Both the position numbers and the translations under genes were made by a program. 25,816 nt of DNA from an uncultured Actinomycetes bacterium (GTDB lineage: Bacteria; Actinomycetota; Actinomycetes; Nanopelagicales; Nanopelagicaceae), in assembly GCA_903875815.1 (NCBI GenBank), contig CAIQXR010000088.1, forward strand, positions 1-25,816. Reading direction: 5' to 3'. The notes below the pieces were generated by a model. The model saw only the letters and a program-made list of their open reading frames with translations. It was not told the DNA's origin and did not search any database. Positions 1 through 7,759 of the stretch are shown here, piece after piece (the stretch's first letter is position 1; each line of letters opens with the position of its first letter).

Positions 1-1064
1 CGCGCGCCTAATGGAGCGCCACCGGAGATCGCCGCTTCGACTTTACCGCCCATGGCGTGGCGAATTTTCGAGTAAACGAGTTTGTCGAAGATGACATGCT
101 GGATGCGAAGCAGGGGAGAGATGCGCTTCTTGTCGAGACCTTCACTGTAGGCGATCGCAACATTTGCGGCTTTATGGAAAATCTTTCCCTTACCAGCATC
201 AGTTGCTTTTGCTTCGGCGCCGTTGTAAATCTTTTCAAAAATACGGGGCACAGCTAAGACAAAGCTTGGTTTGAAGGAGGCAAGATCTTGTGGCAGGCGA
301 GTGATATCTCCGCAATGCGCTAAATGAAGTCCGGCAGTAATGGCACCGACTTGGACCATGCGACCGAAGACGTGCGCAATCGGCAAGAAGAGAAGCGTCG
401 AACCATTGGGCTTGAGGAAGAGATCACTCGCACCCTGCACAACGTTGCCACATTCAGAGAGGAAGTTCTGATGGGTCAGCGAGACACCTTTGGGCTTTCC
501 GGTTGTGCCGGATGTATATATAAGTGTGGCGAGAGTTTCTGGGGTGAGTTGTGCGCGACGGCGAACAATCTCTTCATCGTTGATATCGCGGCCGCCGTGT
601 GTGAGATGCAGCATCGCATCTTCAGTAATCGTCCAGATATGTTTGCACTGGGCCGTCATGGCTGGTTGCACTACATCTCGCAATGCAGGAGTCTCCACGA
701 TGATCGCAACAGCTTCTGAATCGGAGAGAATCCATTGCACTTGTTCGGTGCTTGAGGTTTCATAGATAGGAACTGTGACGGCGCCGGCATACCAAATAGC
801 AAAGTCCAGAATCGTCCACTCGTAACGAGTCTTCGCCATCAGCGCAACGCGATCGCCGACCTGAATACCTGCTGCGATGAGCCCCTTTGCGGCTGCGCGA
901 ACTTCTTCATCTACTTCACGGGCAGAGACGGAAACCCAGCCATCTCCGACAGGTCGGGACATCATCGTTCGCTCTGGTTCAAACCACGCGCGTTCAGCAA
1001 TCAAGTTGGTGAGATTGCCTGCCGTGGCGGGCGGCACGAGGGCAGGAACGCTGAAGATATCCAT
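1..1064 (-). CDS. Long-chain acyl-CoA synthetase (AMP-forming), N-terminal part
   Basis: Activates fatty acids to acyl-CoA through an acyl-adenylate; acts in the cytoplasm or at the membrane face. About 354 residues are visible and the C-terminus lies beyond base 1. The protein begins MDIFSVPALVPPATAG and carries the AMP-binding P-loop YTSGTTGKPKG at about residues 183-193, then the family-typical GNVVQGASDLF and FLPIAHVFGRM segments. The ATG at 1062-1064 is preceded by AGAAGG with 7 nt spacing, which supports the start. It is divergent from the SRPBCC gene with only 16 bp between start codons. The FadD15-like actinobacterial group is the best match from memory. The exact chain-length preference cannot be read from sequence. 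Confidence 0.93.
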   Translation of the reverse strand, partial: MDIFSVPALVPPATAGNLTNLIAERAWFEPERTMMSRPVGDGWVSVSAREVDEEVRAAAKGLIAAGIQVGDRVALMAKTRYEWTILDFAIWYAGAVTVPIYETSSTEQVQWILSDSEAVAIIVETPALRDVVQPAMTAQCKHIWTITEDAMLHLTHGGRDINDEEIVRRRAQLTPETLATLIYTSGTTGKPKGVSLTHQNFLSECGNVVQGASDLFLKPNGSTLLFLPIAHVFGRMVQVGAITAGLHLAHCGDITRLPQDLASFKPSFVLAVPRIFEKIYNGAEAKATDAGKGKIFHKAANVAIAYSEGLDKKRISPLLRIQHVIFDKLVYSKIRHAMGGKVEAAISGGAPLGA

Positions 1065-1068
1065 GGGA

Positions 1069-1074
1069 TAACCT
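1069..1074 (+). promoter_or_regulatory. -10 box of a probable leaderless promoter (SRPBCC gene)
   Basis: TAACCT fits the actinobacterial TAnnnT -10 and ends 6 nt before the ATG at 1081, which places transcription start at or next to the start codon. No Shine-Dalgarno sequence precedes this ATG. An in-frame TAA at 1069-1071 excludes a more upstream start. Confidence 0.5.
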
Positions 1075-1080
1075 TCTCTC

Positions 1081-1518
1081 ATGGCTGATATCTCCGCAAG
1101 CACTATTACTATCGACGCACCCGTAGATCTCGTTGAGAAGGCGATTTCGGCGATCGAGGCGTATCCAGATTGGTCGACCTCGACTAAGTCTGTCAGCGTG
1201 GAGAGCCGTGACGATCAGGGTCGAGCTCAAACGGTGAAGATGTCGATTGATGCCGGCGTGATGCGCGACCATGTCGTCCTTGAGTATGACTGGAGTAAAG
1301 CTCCATCAGAGATCTCTTTCTCGCTGGACGACGCAGATTTACTGACAGAGATGAGTGGATCATTTCTTATCAAAGATAATGGCGACGATACGACTGATGT
1401 CACCTATTCGCTCACCGTTGCGCTCTCTATGCCAGTGCCCGCGATGATGCGCACCAAAGCCGAGAAGGCAACCATTGATTTAGCACTCTCGCAGTTGAAG
1501 AAGATGCTCGAAAGTTAA
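1081..1518 (+). CDS. SRPBCC (START/polyketide cyclase-like) family protein
   Basis: A 145-residue single-domain protein of the SRPBCC helix-grip fold, which binds hydrophobic ligands in a deep pocket. The N-terminus has the characteristic strand-helix start (TITIDAPVDLVEKAISAIEAYPDW), followed by alternating strands and a long C-terminal helix (KAEKATIDLALSQLKKMLES). No catalytic residues can be assigned. It lies between a divergent acyl-CoA synthetase and a co-directional ROK kinase 25 bp downstream, so it may be cotranscribed with the kinase. A role linked to acyl-CoA or lipid handling is only suggested by the neighbour. Translation is probably leaderless. Confidence 0.85.
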   Translation: MADISASTITIDAPVDLVEKAISAIEAYPDWSTSTKSVSVESRDDQGRAQTVKMSIDAGVMRDHVVLEYDWSKAPSEISFSLDDADLLTEMSGSFLIKDNGDDTTDVTYSLTVALSMPVPAMMRTKAEKATIDLALSQLKKMLES

Positions 1519-1543
1519 TAGAGAGCCACAAAAAGGAATATTC

Positions 1544-2494
1544 ATGAGTAGCGTTCTGAGCATCGGTGTTGATATCGGTGGCACAAAAGTTTTGGGTGGA
1601 GTAGTCGATTCCCAAGGAAAAATTCTTCAAAGCAGTCGTCGGGACACACCAAAAGAAGGCGGCGAAGCTCTTACTCAGACGATCGCAGAAGTCATTCTTG
1701 AACTCCATCAAGCTCACCCAGTCGAAGCAGTAGGAATTTCTGCGGCAGGCTTTGTCTCATCCGATCGTAAAACTATGTTGGCAACGCCAAATATTTCCGG
1801 ATGGAATGGCATCGACTTGCAGGCAGCACTGGGGGCTCTCACCGGATTGCGTGTGATCATTGAGAACGATGCGAATTCTGCCGCTTGGGGGGAAGCTCGT
1901 TTCGGAGCGGGGCAAGGCGAGGACCACATGGTGATGGTCACTGTCGGCACAGGAATTGGCGGCGGCTTTGTCATCAATGGCGATCTCTATCGTGGAGCAT
2001 TCGGTGTGGGAGCAGAGTTCGGTCATTTCCGCGTAGTTCCCGACGGACATTTATGTGGGTGCGGAGTGCGCGGCTGTTTTGAACAATATGCATCAGGTAA
2101 TGCGCTGCTGCGTCATACCAAAGAGGCAATTAGCGCTTCACCCGATATGGCATTTAATTTATTGGCGCGAGGCGATGGCAGTGTTGCTGGGTTAACCGGC
2201 AAACACATCACTGAAGCTGCGCGCGAAGGCGATCAAGTAGCACTCGCTGGCTTTAATACCACCGGCCATTGGCTTGGAGCGGGTATCGCTTCGCTCTGCG
2301 CAATTTTGGACCCTGCCTGTGTTGTTATTGGTGGGGGAGTTATCGATGCTGGTGAAATTTTGCTGGCGCCTACCCGCACTTCACTCGAGCGTCACATGCC
2401 ATTCTTTGGAAAGCATCCCATGCCTCGAATTGTCGCTGCTGGGCTGGGCAATGATGCCGGTTTAGTAGGAGTTGCTGATTTAGCGCTTCGCTAA
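1544..2494 (+). CDS. ROK-family glucokinase
   Basis: Phosphorylates glucose (or a related hexose) with ATP or polyphosphate at the entry to glycolysis. The protein has 316 residues. The phosphate-binding motif DIGGTK is at 10-15. Catalytic Asp109 lies in IENDANSAAWGE, and VGTGIGGG is at about 134-141. The ROK zinc signature follows, with His161 and Cys171, Cys173 and Cys178 in GHLCGCGVRGCFE. AAGGA at 1533-1537 sits 6 nt before the ATG. There is no N-terminal HTH, so this is a kinase and not a ROK repressor. It ends 3 bp from the convergent hydrolase gene. The phosphate donor and sugar specificity cannot be decided here; glucokinase is the usual role in actinobacteria. Confidence 0.88.
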   Translation: MSSVLSIGVDIGGTKVLGGVVDSQGKILQSSRRDTPKEGGEALTQTIAEVILELHQAHPVEAVGISAAGFVSSDRKTMLATPNISGWNGIDLQAALGALTGLRVIIENDANSAAWGEARFGAGQGEDHMVMVTVGTGIGGGFVINGDLYRGAFGVGAEFGHFRVVPDGHLCGCGVRGCFEQYASGNALLRHTKEAISASPDMAFNLLARGDGSVAGLTGKHITEAAREGDQVALAGFNTTGHWLGAGIASLCAILDPACVVIGGGVIDAGEILLAPTRTSLERHMPFFGKHPMPRIVAAGLGNDAGLVGVADLALR

Positions 2495-2497
2495 TCG

Positions 2498-3631
2498 TTA
2501 GAGAATTGCGCCATCCTCGAAATCATCATCGGAACGAACAAGTCTGCGCGCAACTCCGATAGCGCCAGCGCCAAAGGCGATTAAACCAGGCCACCCTCCG
2601 AGTCCGAGCGGATCGATGCCAGATGTGAGTATGGCCAACATATATAGCGGCCCACCGAGTAATCCGATCAAAGTCCAACGTCCCCAACGACTTATTCGAC
2701 CTAAGACCGGGTTTGGCGCAATGAATCGTTCAGACTCGTCGATTTCATCCAACTGATCCAAATAGGTATTAGGCGTGGATTCATCCAACGAAAGCCCGGC
2801 AACGATTGATTCAAATTCGGCGTTGATCAATTCACGTTCGTCAAACTCTGATCCATCAGTGAAATCGCCGGTTAAGACATCGCGAATGAATTCTGCGCTG
2901 ACCTCAAAGAGAATGTCAGCTTCTCGGTCCAGGGCGACATTATGGAATGACTCTTCCAGAACCAATTCTCGAATATTTTCGGAAAAGACATTTTCAATGA
3001 TGGTCTCACTGCACAGCGGATTAACGACATGGTCATTGAGAGAGTAAGCGACCATCAGTGGCAAGTCGATTAAGTAGAGGTTCTCTTCGACCGCCGACCA
3101 AAGTTTGCGAAGTGAATTGAGGGCACGAAGCGGCAAGCGGTCATATCCATGCTTCGGAGGATTAGGAAGGGAGACATCGGAGGTGGATGAGGGAAGTGAG
3201 GGAATGATTCGCGCGAGCAGCGGTAGTAGCCAGAAGATTTTTCGCTCATCGTAAATAGAAGCGTTGAGAAGGATGAGGCCTTCCATCTCTGATCCGCGAA
3301 TTTGTGCCAGACGTAGCGCAAGCGCGCCACCCGCACTAAATCCAGCTACAAAGACGCGTTCATGTTTTGCTGTTAATTCGAGAAAAGCCGCCTCTGCGCT
3401 CTCATACCAATCAACCCACGATGTTTGATTGAGCTCTCGCCAATCGGTGCCATGTCCAGTCAGACGTGGAGCTGAAACGGTGAAGCCCTCATCATTGAGT
3501 GCGCGTGCCCATGGAGCAATTGAAAGCGGAGAACCGGTAAATCCGTGGAGGACCAGAACAGCGATCTCCCCGCCAGGCAGGTAAATACTGCGCATTGCAT
3601 CAATTTCTGGGAATTCTTCGCCTCCGGCCAC
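2498..3631 (-). CDS. Alpha/beta hydrolase (carboxylesterase/monoacylglycerol lipase-like) with C-terminal membrane domain
   Basis: Serine hydrolase of 377 residues, likely acting on carboxyl esters or acylglycerols. The oxyanion-loop motif HGFTGSP is at 29-35 and the nucleophile elbow GFSAGG places Ser99. Asp200 (YSLNDHVV) and His230 (ESFHN) complete the triad. The hydrolase ends near residue 250. An acidic linker rich in Asp and Glu (about 256-302) follows, then two predicted TM helices (about 319-337 and 346-361) and an acidic tail ending DDFEDGAIL. The tail resembles a small actinobacterial membrane protein usually encoded separately. The start used is GTG at 3631, which has no clear ribosome site. 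An ATG at 3595 (residue 13) is the alternative. The 3-bp gap to the convergent ROK gene leaves no room for a terminator. Confidence 0.85.
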   Translation of the reverse strand: MAGGEEFPEIDAMRSIYLPGGEIAVLVLHGFTGSPLSIAPWARALNDEGFTVSAPRLTGHGTDWRELNQTSWVDWYESAEAAFLELTAKHERVFVAGFSAGGALALRLAQIRGSEMEGLILLNASIYDERKIFWLLPLLARIIPSLPSSTSDVSLPNPPKHGYDRLPLRALNSLRKLWSAVEENLYLIDLPLMVAYSLNDHVVNPLCSETIIENVFSENIRELVLEESFHNVALDREADILFEVSAEFIRDVLTGDFTDGSEFDERELINAEFESIVAGLSLDESTPNTYLDQLDEIDESERFIAPNPVLGRISRWGRWTLIGLLGGPLYMLAILTSGIDPLGLGGWPGLIAFGAGAIGVARRLVRSDDDFEDGAIL

Positions 3632-3694
3632 GCTCAGATGGTGTCACAAGGACTGGCGAACCCCTAAATTAGACCCCTCAGGTTTTGTTATTCA

Positions 3695-3708
3695 GGAGAA
3701 ATATCTCC
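3695..3708. repeat. Short inverted repeat upstream of the acyltransferase gene
   Basis: GGAGA-AATA-TCTCC lies in the 113-bp divergent region between the hydrolase and the acyltransferase genes. It could be a small hairpin in the plsC leader or a regulator half-site pair. Five-bp arms are weak evidence. Confidence 0.25.
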
Positions 3709-3744
3709 AGGCTGACCAGACGGACTCGATGGAAGGGAGTAGCC

Positions 3745-4455
3745 ATGGTCTATCAAGCGTTGAAGTCCTTCTTGATTCCATTGCTCACCTTGCTCTTCCG
3801 GCCCAAGGTGACTGGCCTTCGCAATGTGCCCCAGACCGGCCCGGTCATCATCGCCTCGAATCACCTTTCTTTTAGTGACTCGATCTTTATGCCGCTAGTC
3901 GTGCCCCGCAAAGTAACCTTCTTGGCCAAGAGTGAATACTTCACCTCACCGGGAATAAAAGGTTTCATCAAAAAGATCACCTTCATCGCCCTGGGCCAAG
4001 TACCTGTCGACCGCTCCGGCGGACGCAGAAGTGAAGCCGCGCTTCTGACTGGTCTGGAGCTGCTCTCGCAGGGATCATGCATCGGTATCTACCCTGAGGG
4101 CACTCGCTCACCTGATGGACGTCTTTATCGCGGACGGACGGGCATCGCTCGATTAGCTATTGAATCGGGTGCGGCGGTCGTTCCAGTCGCGATGTTCAAT
4201 ACCGCTGAGATTCAGCCCACTGGCCAAGTAGTTCCGAATGTTCGCCGTGTGGAAATGGTATTTGGCGAGCCGCTCTACTTTGATGGGGATTCCAGCGACC
4301 TGAAATATCTTCGTCAATCAACTGATGAGATTATGGAAGCCATTCATGCGATCTCTCGTCAAGAGTATGTAGCCGATCAATATGCATCAGATGCAAAGAT
4401 TGAAATTATGAAGCGGCTTCGTGAAGAGGCGAAGCATAAGAAGGAAGATAAGTAA
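3745..4455 (+). CDS. plsC: 1-acylglycerol-3-phosphate O-acyltransferase (PlsC-type)
   Basis: Transfers an acyl chain to lysophosphatidic acid to make phosphatidic acid in membrane phospholipid synthesis. The 236-residue form starting MVYQALKSF is chosen because AAGGGAG lies about 6 nt upstream; a longer frame opening at 3685 lacks this support. The LPLAT motifs are clear: NHLSFSD (His40-x4-Asp45), a VPVDRSGG block near 87-93 and PEGTRS with Glu118 to Arg121. An N-terminal hydrophobic stretch (about 9-18) may tether it to the membrane. The C-terminal 40 residues are charged and helical. The acyl acceptor is assigned by family only, since some members act on other lipids. It is convergent with the nuclease gene 16 bp away. 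Confidence 0.88.
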   Translation: MVYQALKSFLIPLLTLLFRPKVTGLRNVPQTGPVIIASNHLSFSDSIFMPLVVPRKVTFLAKSEYFTSPGIKGFIKKITFIALGQVPVDRSGGRRSEAALLTGLELLSQGSCIGIYPEGTRSPDGRLYRGRTGIARLAIESGAAVVPVAMFNTAEIQPTGQVVPNVRRVEMVFGEPLYFDGDSSDLKYLRQSTDEIMEAIHAISRQEYVADQYASDAKIEIMKRLREEAKHKKEDK

Positions 4456-4471
4456 CACCAGTAAATCAGAT

Positions 4472-5167
4472 TTACTCGGCGCCGAGTTTCTCGCGACGTG
4501 CCGAAACATATCGGCACTGTTCGCAATTATCTTTCGCCGCCGGCACATCGCCCTTCACGACCTTGATGAACTCTGCTAACCGCTCTTGTAATGATTCTGG
4601 ATTACGTGGAGCTGGATACCAACTGCACGAGAGTTCCATGCCGAAGTTGCCTGCTGAGTTTCCTCGCACTTTGACGGGCGACCAGACAAGAAGTCCCATG
4701 TGAGAAATGGTGATGGGTGCGTTCTTCGCTGGGTTTTCTAGCGCAAAGGCATAGGCCTCAAGTTGAGGAGAGTAGAACTTGCTCTTATCGCTATCGCGAG
4801 CTTGGAATTTGCAATCGATGATGCCGTAAGTCCCATCAGGAAATTCCATGACCAAGTCATATTTACCGCGAATGGCGAAGCCGGAATCGACTCCATCAAC
4901 GATGATATTTGTCGATTGAACCCAATCTGCGAGTTTCCAGACTTTTCCTTCTGGCAGAGCGGGGTGCATATCGGCCGAACTTTTACCTACATATGAAGCC
5001 TCTTGCATAGCAGCAAGATCTCCGACCAGTGGCATAAACATCGGGGCTTTGACTTGATGGTTGTAGTTAAGCCAGAGGCAGCGGTGACAACCATCCCAGG
5101 AGAAAGTGAGATCCGAGGGACTGATGAATTCGCGCGGACCGGTCTTAGGAGTGGAGTTGTAAGCCAT
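4472..5167 (-). CDS. PD-(D/E)XK nuclease-like protein (RecB/Cas4-type)
   Basis: A 231-residue protein with a RecB-family nuclease core: Asp104 in RGKYDLVME, Asp118-Cys-Lys120 in GIIDCKFQ, and the Q-x2-x-Y motif Gln135/Tyr138 in SPQLEAYAF. It also has CxxC pairs near both ends (Cys27/Cys30 in GCHRCLWL and Cys215/Cys218 in NCEQCRYV). This resembles the four-cysteine [4Fe-4S] arrangement of Cas4 and AddB. ATG at 5165-5167 is preferred: AAGG lies 8 nt upstream, and the upstream LysE gene stops only 10 bp before it. No cas genes or helicase are nearby. Standalone proteins of this kind are common in actinobacteria and their function is not established; DNA repair is a guess. Confidence 0.75.
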   Translation of the reverse strand: MAYNSTPKTGPREFISPSDLTFSWDGCHRCLWLNYNHQVKAPMFMPLVGDLAAMQEASYVGKSSADMHPALPEGKVWKLADWVQSTNIIVDGVDSGFAIRGKYDLVMEFPDGTYGIIDCKFQARDSDKSKFYSPQLEAYAFALENPAKNAPITISHMGLLVWSPVKVRGNSAGNFGMELSCSWYPAPRNPESLQERLAEFIKVVKGDVPAAKDNCEQCRYVSARREKLGAE

Positions 5168-5177
5168 GTGCGAAACC

Positions 5178-5834
5178 TTAGCGGGAGGTACCGACAATGG
5201 CATTGATGATCGTGAAGAGTCCAAGAATTATCATCACCGAGCCGCCAATGCGACGAAGAACTACTAACCGCTTAATTTCTGTGGCAAGCCAATTGCGCAA
5301 AGTGCCAGCCAAGATTCCCCACGAGCCATCAGAGAAGAAGGCGAGGGTGGCAAAGATTGCGCCCATCACAATTAATTGCTGAGTGATATGTCCCCGCGCC
5401 CGATCAACGAAGGCGGGCAAGATGGCGGCGAAGAAGACCATGCCTTTGGGGTTTAAGGCACCCACCCAATATCCATCGCGCATTGAGCGCCACTTGCTGG
5501 GTTTGGCATCGCCTTGCTCCGTCATATCCAGTGCGTGCATAGCTGATTGCCGAATGGCGTCGATTCCGAGGTAAACCAGATAGGCACCGCCAAGAATTTG
5601 CAGCGAGATGTAGGCAAGCTTGGAGTGTTGCAGGATCGGGCCCAGACCGACAGCAACGGCGATGGAGAGCGTGAAAGCGCCCAGAACATTGCCAAAGACT
5701 GTGGCCACAGCTGTCGCCCGACCCCAGGCAATTGCTCGGGCGATAACGAAGAGGACGCTAGGCCCGGGAGCCAAGATAATGACCATGGCGGCGATCACGT
5801 ACTCCCAGATGCGGGAGGGGATCACGAGGGTCAT
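5178..5834 (-). CDS. LysE/RhtB-family amino acid or metabolite exporter
   Basis: An integral membrane exporter of 218 residues, the usual size for the family, with about six hydrophobic segments. The N-terminal signature is present: a first TM followed by LAPGPSVLFVIARAIAWGRATAVATVFGNVLGAF, here cited as motif APGPS near residue 22 and the G-R-x3 turn after it. NPKGMVFF in the middle is also typical (NPK motif). Substrates of the family are amino acids such as lysine, threonine or homoserine lactone; none can be assigned here. It is the first gene of a two-gene minus-strand unit with the nuclease. A TAGGCT box 6 nt before the ATG suggests leaderless transcription. Confidence 0.85.
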   Translation of the reverse strand: MTLVIPSRIWEYVIAAMVIILAPGPSVLFVIARAIAWGRATAVATVFGNVLGAFTLSIAVAVGLGPILQHSKLAYISLQILGGAYLVYLGIDAIRQSAMHALDMTEQGDAKPSKWRSMRDGYWVGALNPKGMVFFAAILPAFVDRARGHITQQLIVMGAIFATLAFFSDGSWGILAGTLRNWLATEIKRLVVLRRIGGSVMIILGLFTIINAIVGTSR

Positions 5835-5840
5835 GGCTGG

Positions 5841-5846
5841 AGCCTA
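5841..5846 (-). promoter_or_regulatory. -10 box of a probable leaderless promoter (LysE gene)
   Basis: On the minus strand TAGGCT matches TAnnnT and is followed by CCAGCC and then the ATG at 5834. No convincing Shine-Dalgarno sequence lies in between. Confidence 0.45.
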
Positions 5847-5950
5847 CTCAGCCCCTACTTAGCCTTGGGGAGCCCAGATTTCCCGACACGCCTAGGGCGG
5901 CAGGCGGCTAAAGTTGCCATTTCTCCATATCTCGGATTAACTATCGCCAC

Positions 5951-5971
5951 GATATATCGAATCGATATATC
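5951..5971. promoter_or_regulatory. Perfect 21-bp palindrome, probable PadR operator
   Basis: The left arm GATATATCGA (5951-5960), a single central A, and the right arm TCGATATATC (5962-5971) form a perfect inverted repeat. It lies 50-70 bp upstream of the PadR start, between divergent padR and lysE genes. PadR proteins are dimers that typically bind AT-rich palindromes in their own promoters, so autoregulation, and with it control of ino1, is the natural reading. Binding is inferred. Confidence 0.6.
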
Positions 5972-6020
5972 TTTCGGAGTAGTAATCGTTGCGAGAGAAA
6001 CAGGACGGGGGAGAGTGAGT

Positions 6021-6575
6021 ATGCGTACTACACGTGGCGAAGCTCTTGAATTTGCCCTCCTGGGATTGCTGAGCCAAGGCGCCCTCCATGGATATGAGCT
6101 GCGTAAGCGTCTCATCGCCATATATGGCCCTTTCCGAGCGCTCTCCTTCTCCGTGCTCTATCCCCAATTACGTCGGATGCTTACAGCTGGAACGATTGAA
6201 GAGTCGGTAGCCGACGAATCAACTCGTGGTGGCATGAATAAGCGCTCGCGAATCGTCTATCACCTCACTTCAGTGGGGGAGCAACGTTTTGCCGAGATGA
6301 CGCAGAGCGCAGGTCCCGAGTCTTGGGATGATGACAGTTTCGAAGTCCGCTTCGCCTTCTTTGGCCCCACACCGCAGAAGAACCGGGTAGCAATTCTGGA
6401 AGGCCGACTCCGTCGCCTCTCGGAAAAGGCCGCCATTTTGCGCAACGAGCTAGAGAAAGCACCAGCGGGAATCGATAAGTACCTCAGTGAATGGCGCCGC
6501 CATTCTTTGGAATCTTCCGAGCGCGAAATCGCTTGGTTGGAAGAGATGATAAATACCGAAAGGAAGTCCTCGTGA
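6021..6575 (+). CDS. PadR-family transcriptional regulator
   Basis: A 184-residue winged-helix regulator. The PadR N-terminal domain is recognisable: [23 protein letters not shown], then [17 protein letters not shown], a basic wing ([15 protein letters not shown]) and SVGEQRF. The C-terminal part (about 95-180) is helical and charged, as in the PadR dimerisation region. The start at 6021 has GGGGGAG about 8 nt upstream. The frame is open far upstream, but that part does not resemble PadR and lies antisense to the LysE gene. Its TGA overlaps the GTG start of ino1 (GTGA), so the two are translationally coupled. M. tuberculosis has the same PadR-like/ino1 pair (Rv0047c/Rv0046c). It probably senses a metabolite related to inositol supply; the ligand is unknown. 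Confidence 0.88.
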   Translation: MRTTRGEALEFALLGLLSQGALHGYELRKRLIAIYGPFRALSFSVLYPQLRRMLTAGTIEESVADESTRGGMNKRSRIVYHLTSVGEQRFAEMTQSAGPESWDDDSFEVRFAFFGPTPQKNRVAILEGRLRRLSEKAAILRNELEKAPAGIDKYLSEWRRHSLESSEREIAWLEEMINTERKSS

Positions 6576-7666
6576 CCACATCTACAAAAGGCGATATCCG
6601 CGTAGCGATTGTCGGCATCGGAAACTGTGCCAACTCGCTCATTCAGGGTGTCACTTACTACAAGGATGCAAAGCCAGACGTTGAGATCCCTGGCCTCATG
6701 CATGCCGTGCTCGGCGGATATCACATCTCCGATGTGAAGTTCGTAGCTGCATTCGATGTTGATGCCAAGAAAGTTGGCCTCGATATGGCAGATGCAATGT
6801 GGGCGAGTGAGAACAACACCATTAAATTTGCTGATGTAGCAAAGACCGGCATCAAGGTCCTCCGTGGACATACCCTTGATGGCCTTGGTCGCTACTACCG
6901 CGAGACCATCGAAGAGTCGAAAGAAGCTCCTGTCGATATCGTCGCAACCCTCAAGGCTGAGAAAGTAGATGTTCTCATCTGCTACCTCCCAGTGGGTTCA
7001 GAAGAAGCTGCCAAGTTCTATGCACAGTGTGCAATCGATGCTGGCGTGGCTTTTGTTAACGCTCTTCCCGTATTTATCGCTTCAGACCCAGTTTGGGCAG
7101 ATAAGTTCACCAAGGCTGGCATTCCTATCGTTGGCGATGACATCAAGTCACAGGTAGGCGCAACCATCACCCACCGCATTATGGCCAAGCTCTTCCAGGA
7201 TCGCGGCGTTCACTTGGATCGCACCTACCAGCTCAACGTTGGTGGAAACATGGACTTCAAGAACATGCTCGAGCGTGATCGTCTCGAGTCAAAGAAGATC
7301 TCAAAGACTCAATCTGTAACATCACAGCTTGATCACGACATGGGTGCGAAGAATGTCCACATCGGACCTTCTGATTACATTCCATGGCTTGATGACCGCA
7401 AGTGGGCATACGTTCGCCTTGAAGGCCGTGCTTTCGGTGACGTTCCTCTAAATCTCGAGTACAAACTTGAGGTATGGGATTCACCAAACTCAGCTGGTGT
7501 CATCATCGATGCGCTTCGTTGCGCAAAGATCGCACTTGATCGCAAGATCGGTGGCCCATTGCTCTCACCTTCTAGCTACTTCATGAAGTCGCCACCGGTT
7601 CAGTACACCGATGAGCAGGCACATGCAAAGACAGAAGAATTTATCGCTGGTTCACTCGAGCGCTAA
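6572..7666 (+). CDS. ino1: Myo-inositol-1-phosphate synthase
   Basis: Converts glucose 6-phosphate to 1L-myo-inositol 1-phosphate with bound NAD. In actinobacteria this feeds phosphatidylinositol and mycothiol-type thiols. The 364-residue size matches the short actinobacterial/archaeal form and not the ~530-residue eukaryotic one. Visible blocks are the NAD-binding [14 protein letters not shown] near the N-terminus, [28 protein letters not shown] and the C-terminal [20 protein letters not shown]. The GTG at 6572 is chosen because AAAGGAAG lies just upstream and the family's VAIVGIGN block follows at the right distance; it overlaps the padR stop. Codon choice is strongly biased (mostly AAG for Lys, C-ending codons), which suggests high expression. 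A strong terminator follows. Confidence 0.95.
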   Translation: MTTSTKGDIRVAIVGIGNCANSLIQGVTYYKDAKPDVEIPGLMHAVLGGYHISDVKFVAAFDVDAKKVGLDMADAMWASENNTIKFADVAKTGIKVLRGHTLDGLGRYYRETIEESKEAPVDIVATLKAEKVDVLICYLPVGSEEAAKFYAQCAIDAGVAFVNALPVFIASDPVWADKFTKAGIPIVGDDIKSQVGATITHRIMAKLFQDRGVHLDRTYQLNVGGNMDFKNMLERDRLESKKISKTQSVTSQLDHDMGAKNVHIGPSDYIPWLDDRKWAYVRLEGRAFGDVPLNLEYKLEVWDSPNSAGVIIDALRCAKIALDRKIGGPLLSPSSYFMKSPPVQYTDEQAHAKTEEFIAGSLER

Positions 7667-7678
7667 AGAGCTCAAAAG

Positions 7679-7708
7679 AAAAGCCCCCGAAATATCGGGG
7701 GCTTTTTT
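7679..7708 (+). terminator. Rho-independent terminator after ino1
   Basis: Stem AAGCCCCCGA (7681-7690), loop AATA, and matching arm TCGGGGGCTT (7695-7704), continuing into a run of six T (7703-7708). The 10-bp perfect stem plus the U-tract 15 bp after the ino1 stop is a textbook arrangement. It may also serve the convergent minus-strand gene, since A residues precede the left arm. Confidence 0.93.
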
Positions 7709-7732
7709 ATTGCCAATGTGGCTTTTTGAAAT

Positions 7733-7759
7733 TCACTAAAGATTAGTCACTAAAGATTA
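7733..7759. repeat. 14-bp tandem duplication spanning a stop codon
   Basis: TCACTAAAGATTA occurs at 7733-7745 and again at 7747-7759, offset by 14 bp. The second copy contains the stop codon (TTA on this strand, 7757-7759) of the minus-strand hypothetical gene. It looks like a recent slippage or duplication event. Confidence 0.7.

Noticed and set aside
4472..5167. Part of a CRISPR-Cas locus (cas4)
   Set aside because: No repeat array or other cas gene occurs in the window.
5547..6020. Long N-terminal extension of the PadR frame
   Set aside because: The extension is antisense to the LysE gene and has no family similarity; the ATG at 6021 has a good ribosome site and starts right at the PadR domain.
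6260..6871. 203-residue minus-strand frame across padR and ino1
   Set aside because: It is antisense to two confidently assigned genes; no ribosome site or family features.
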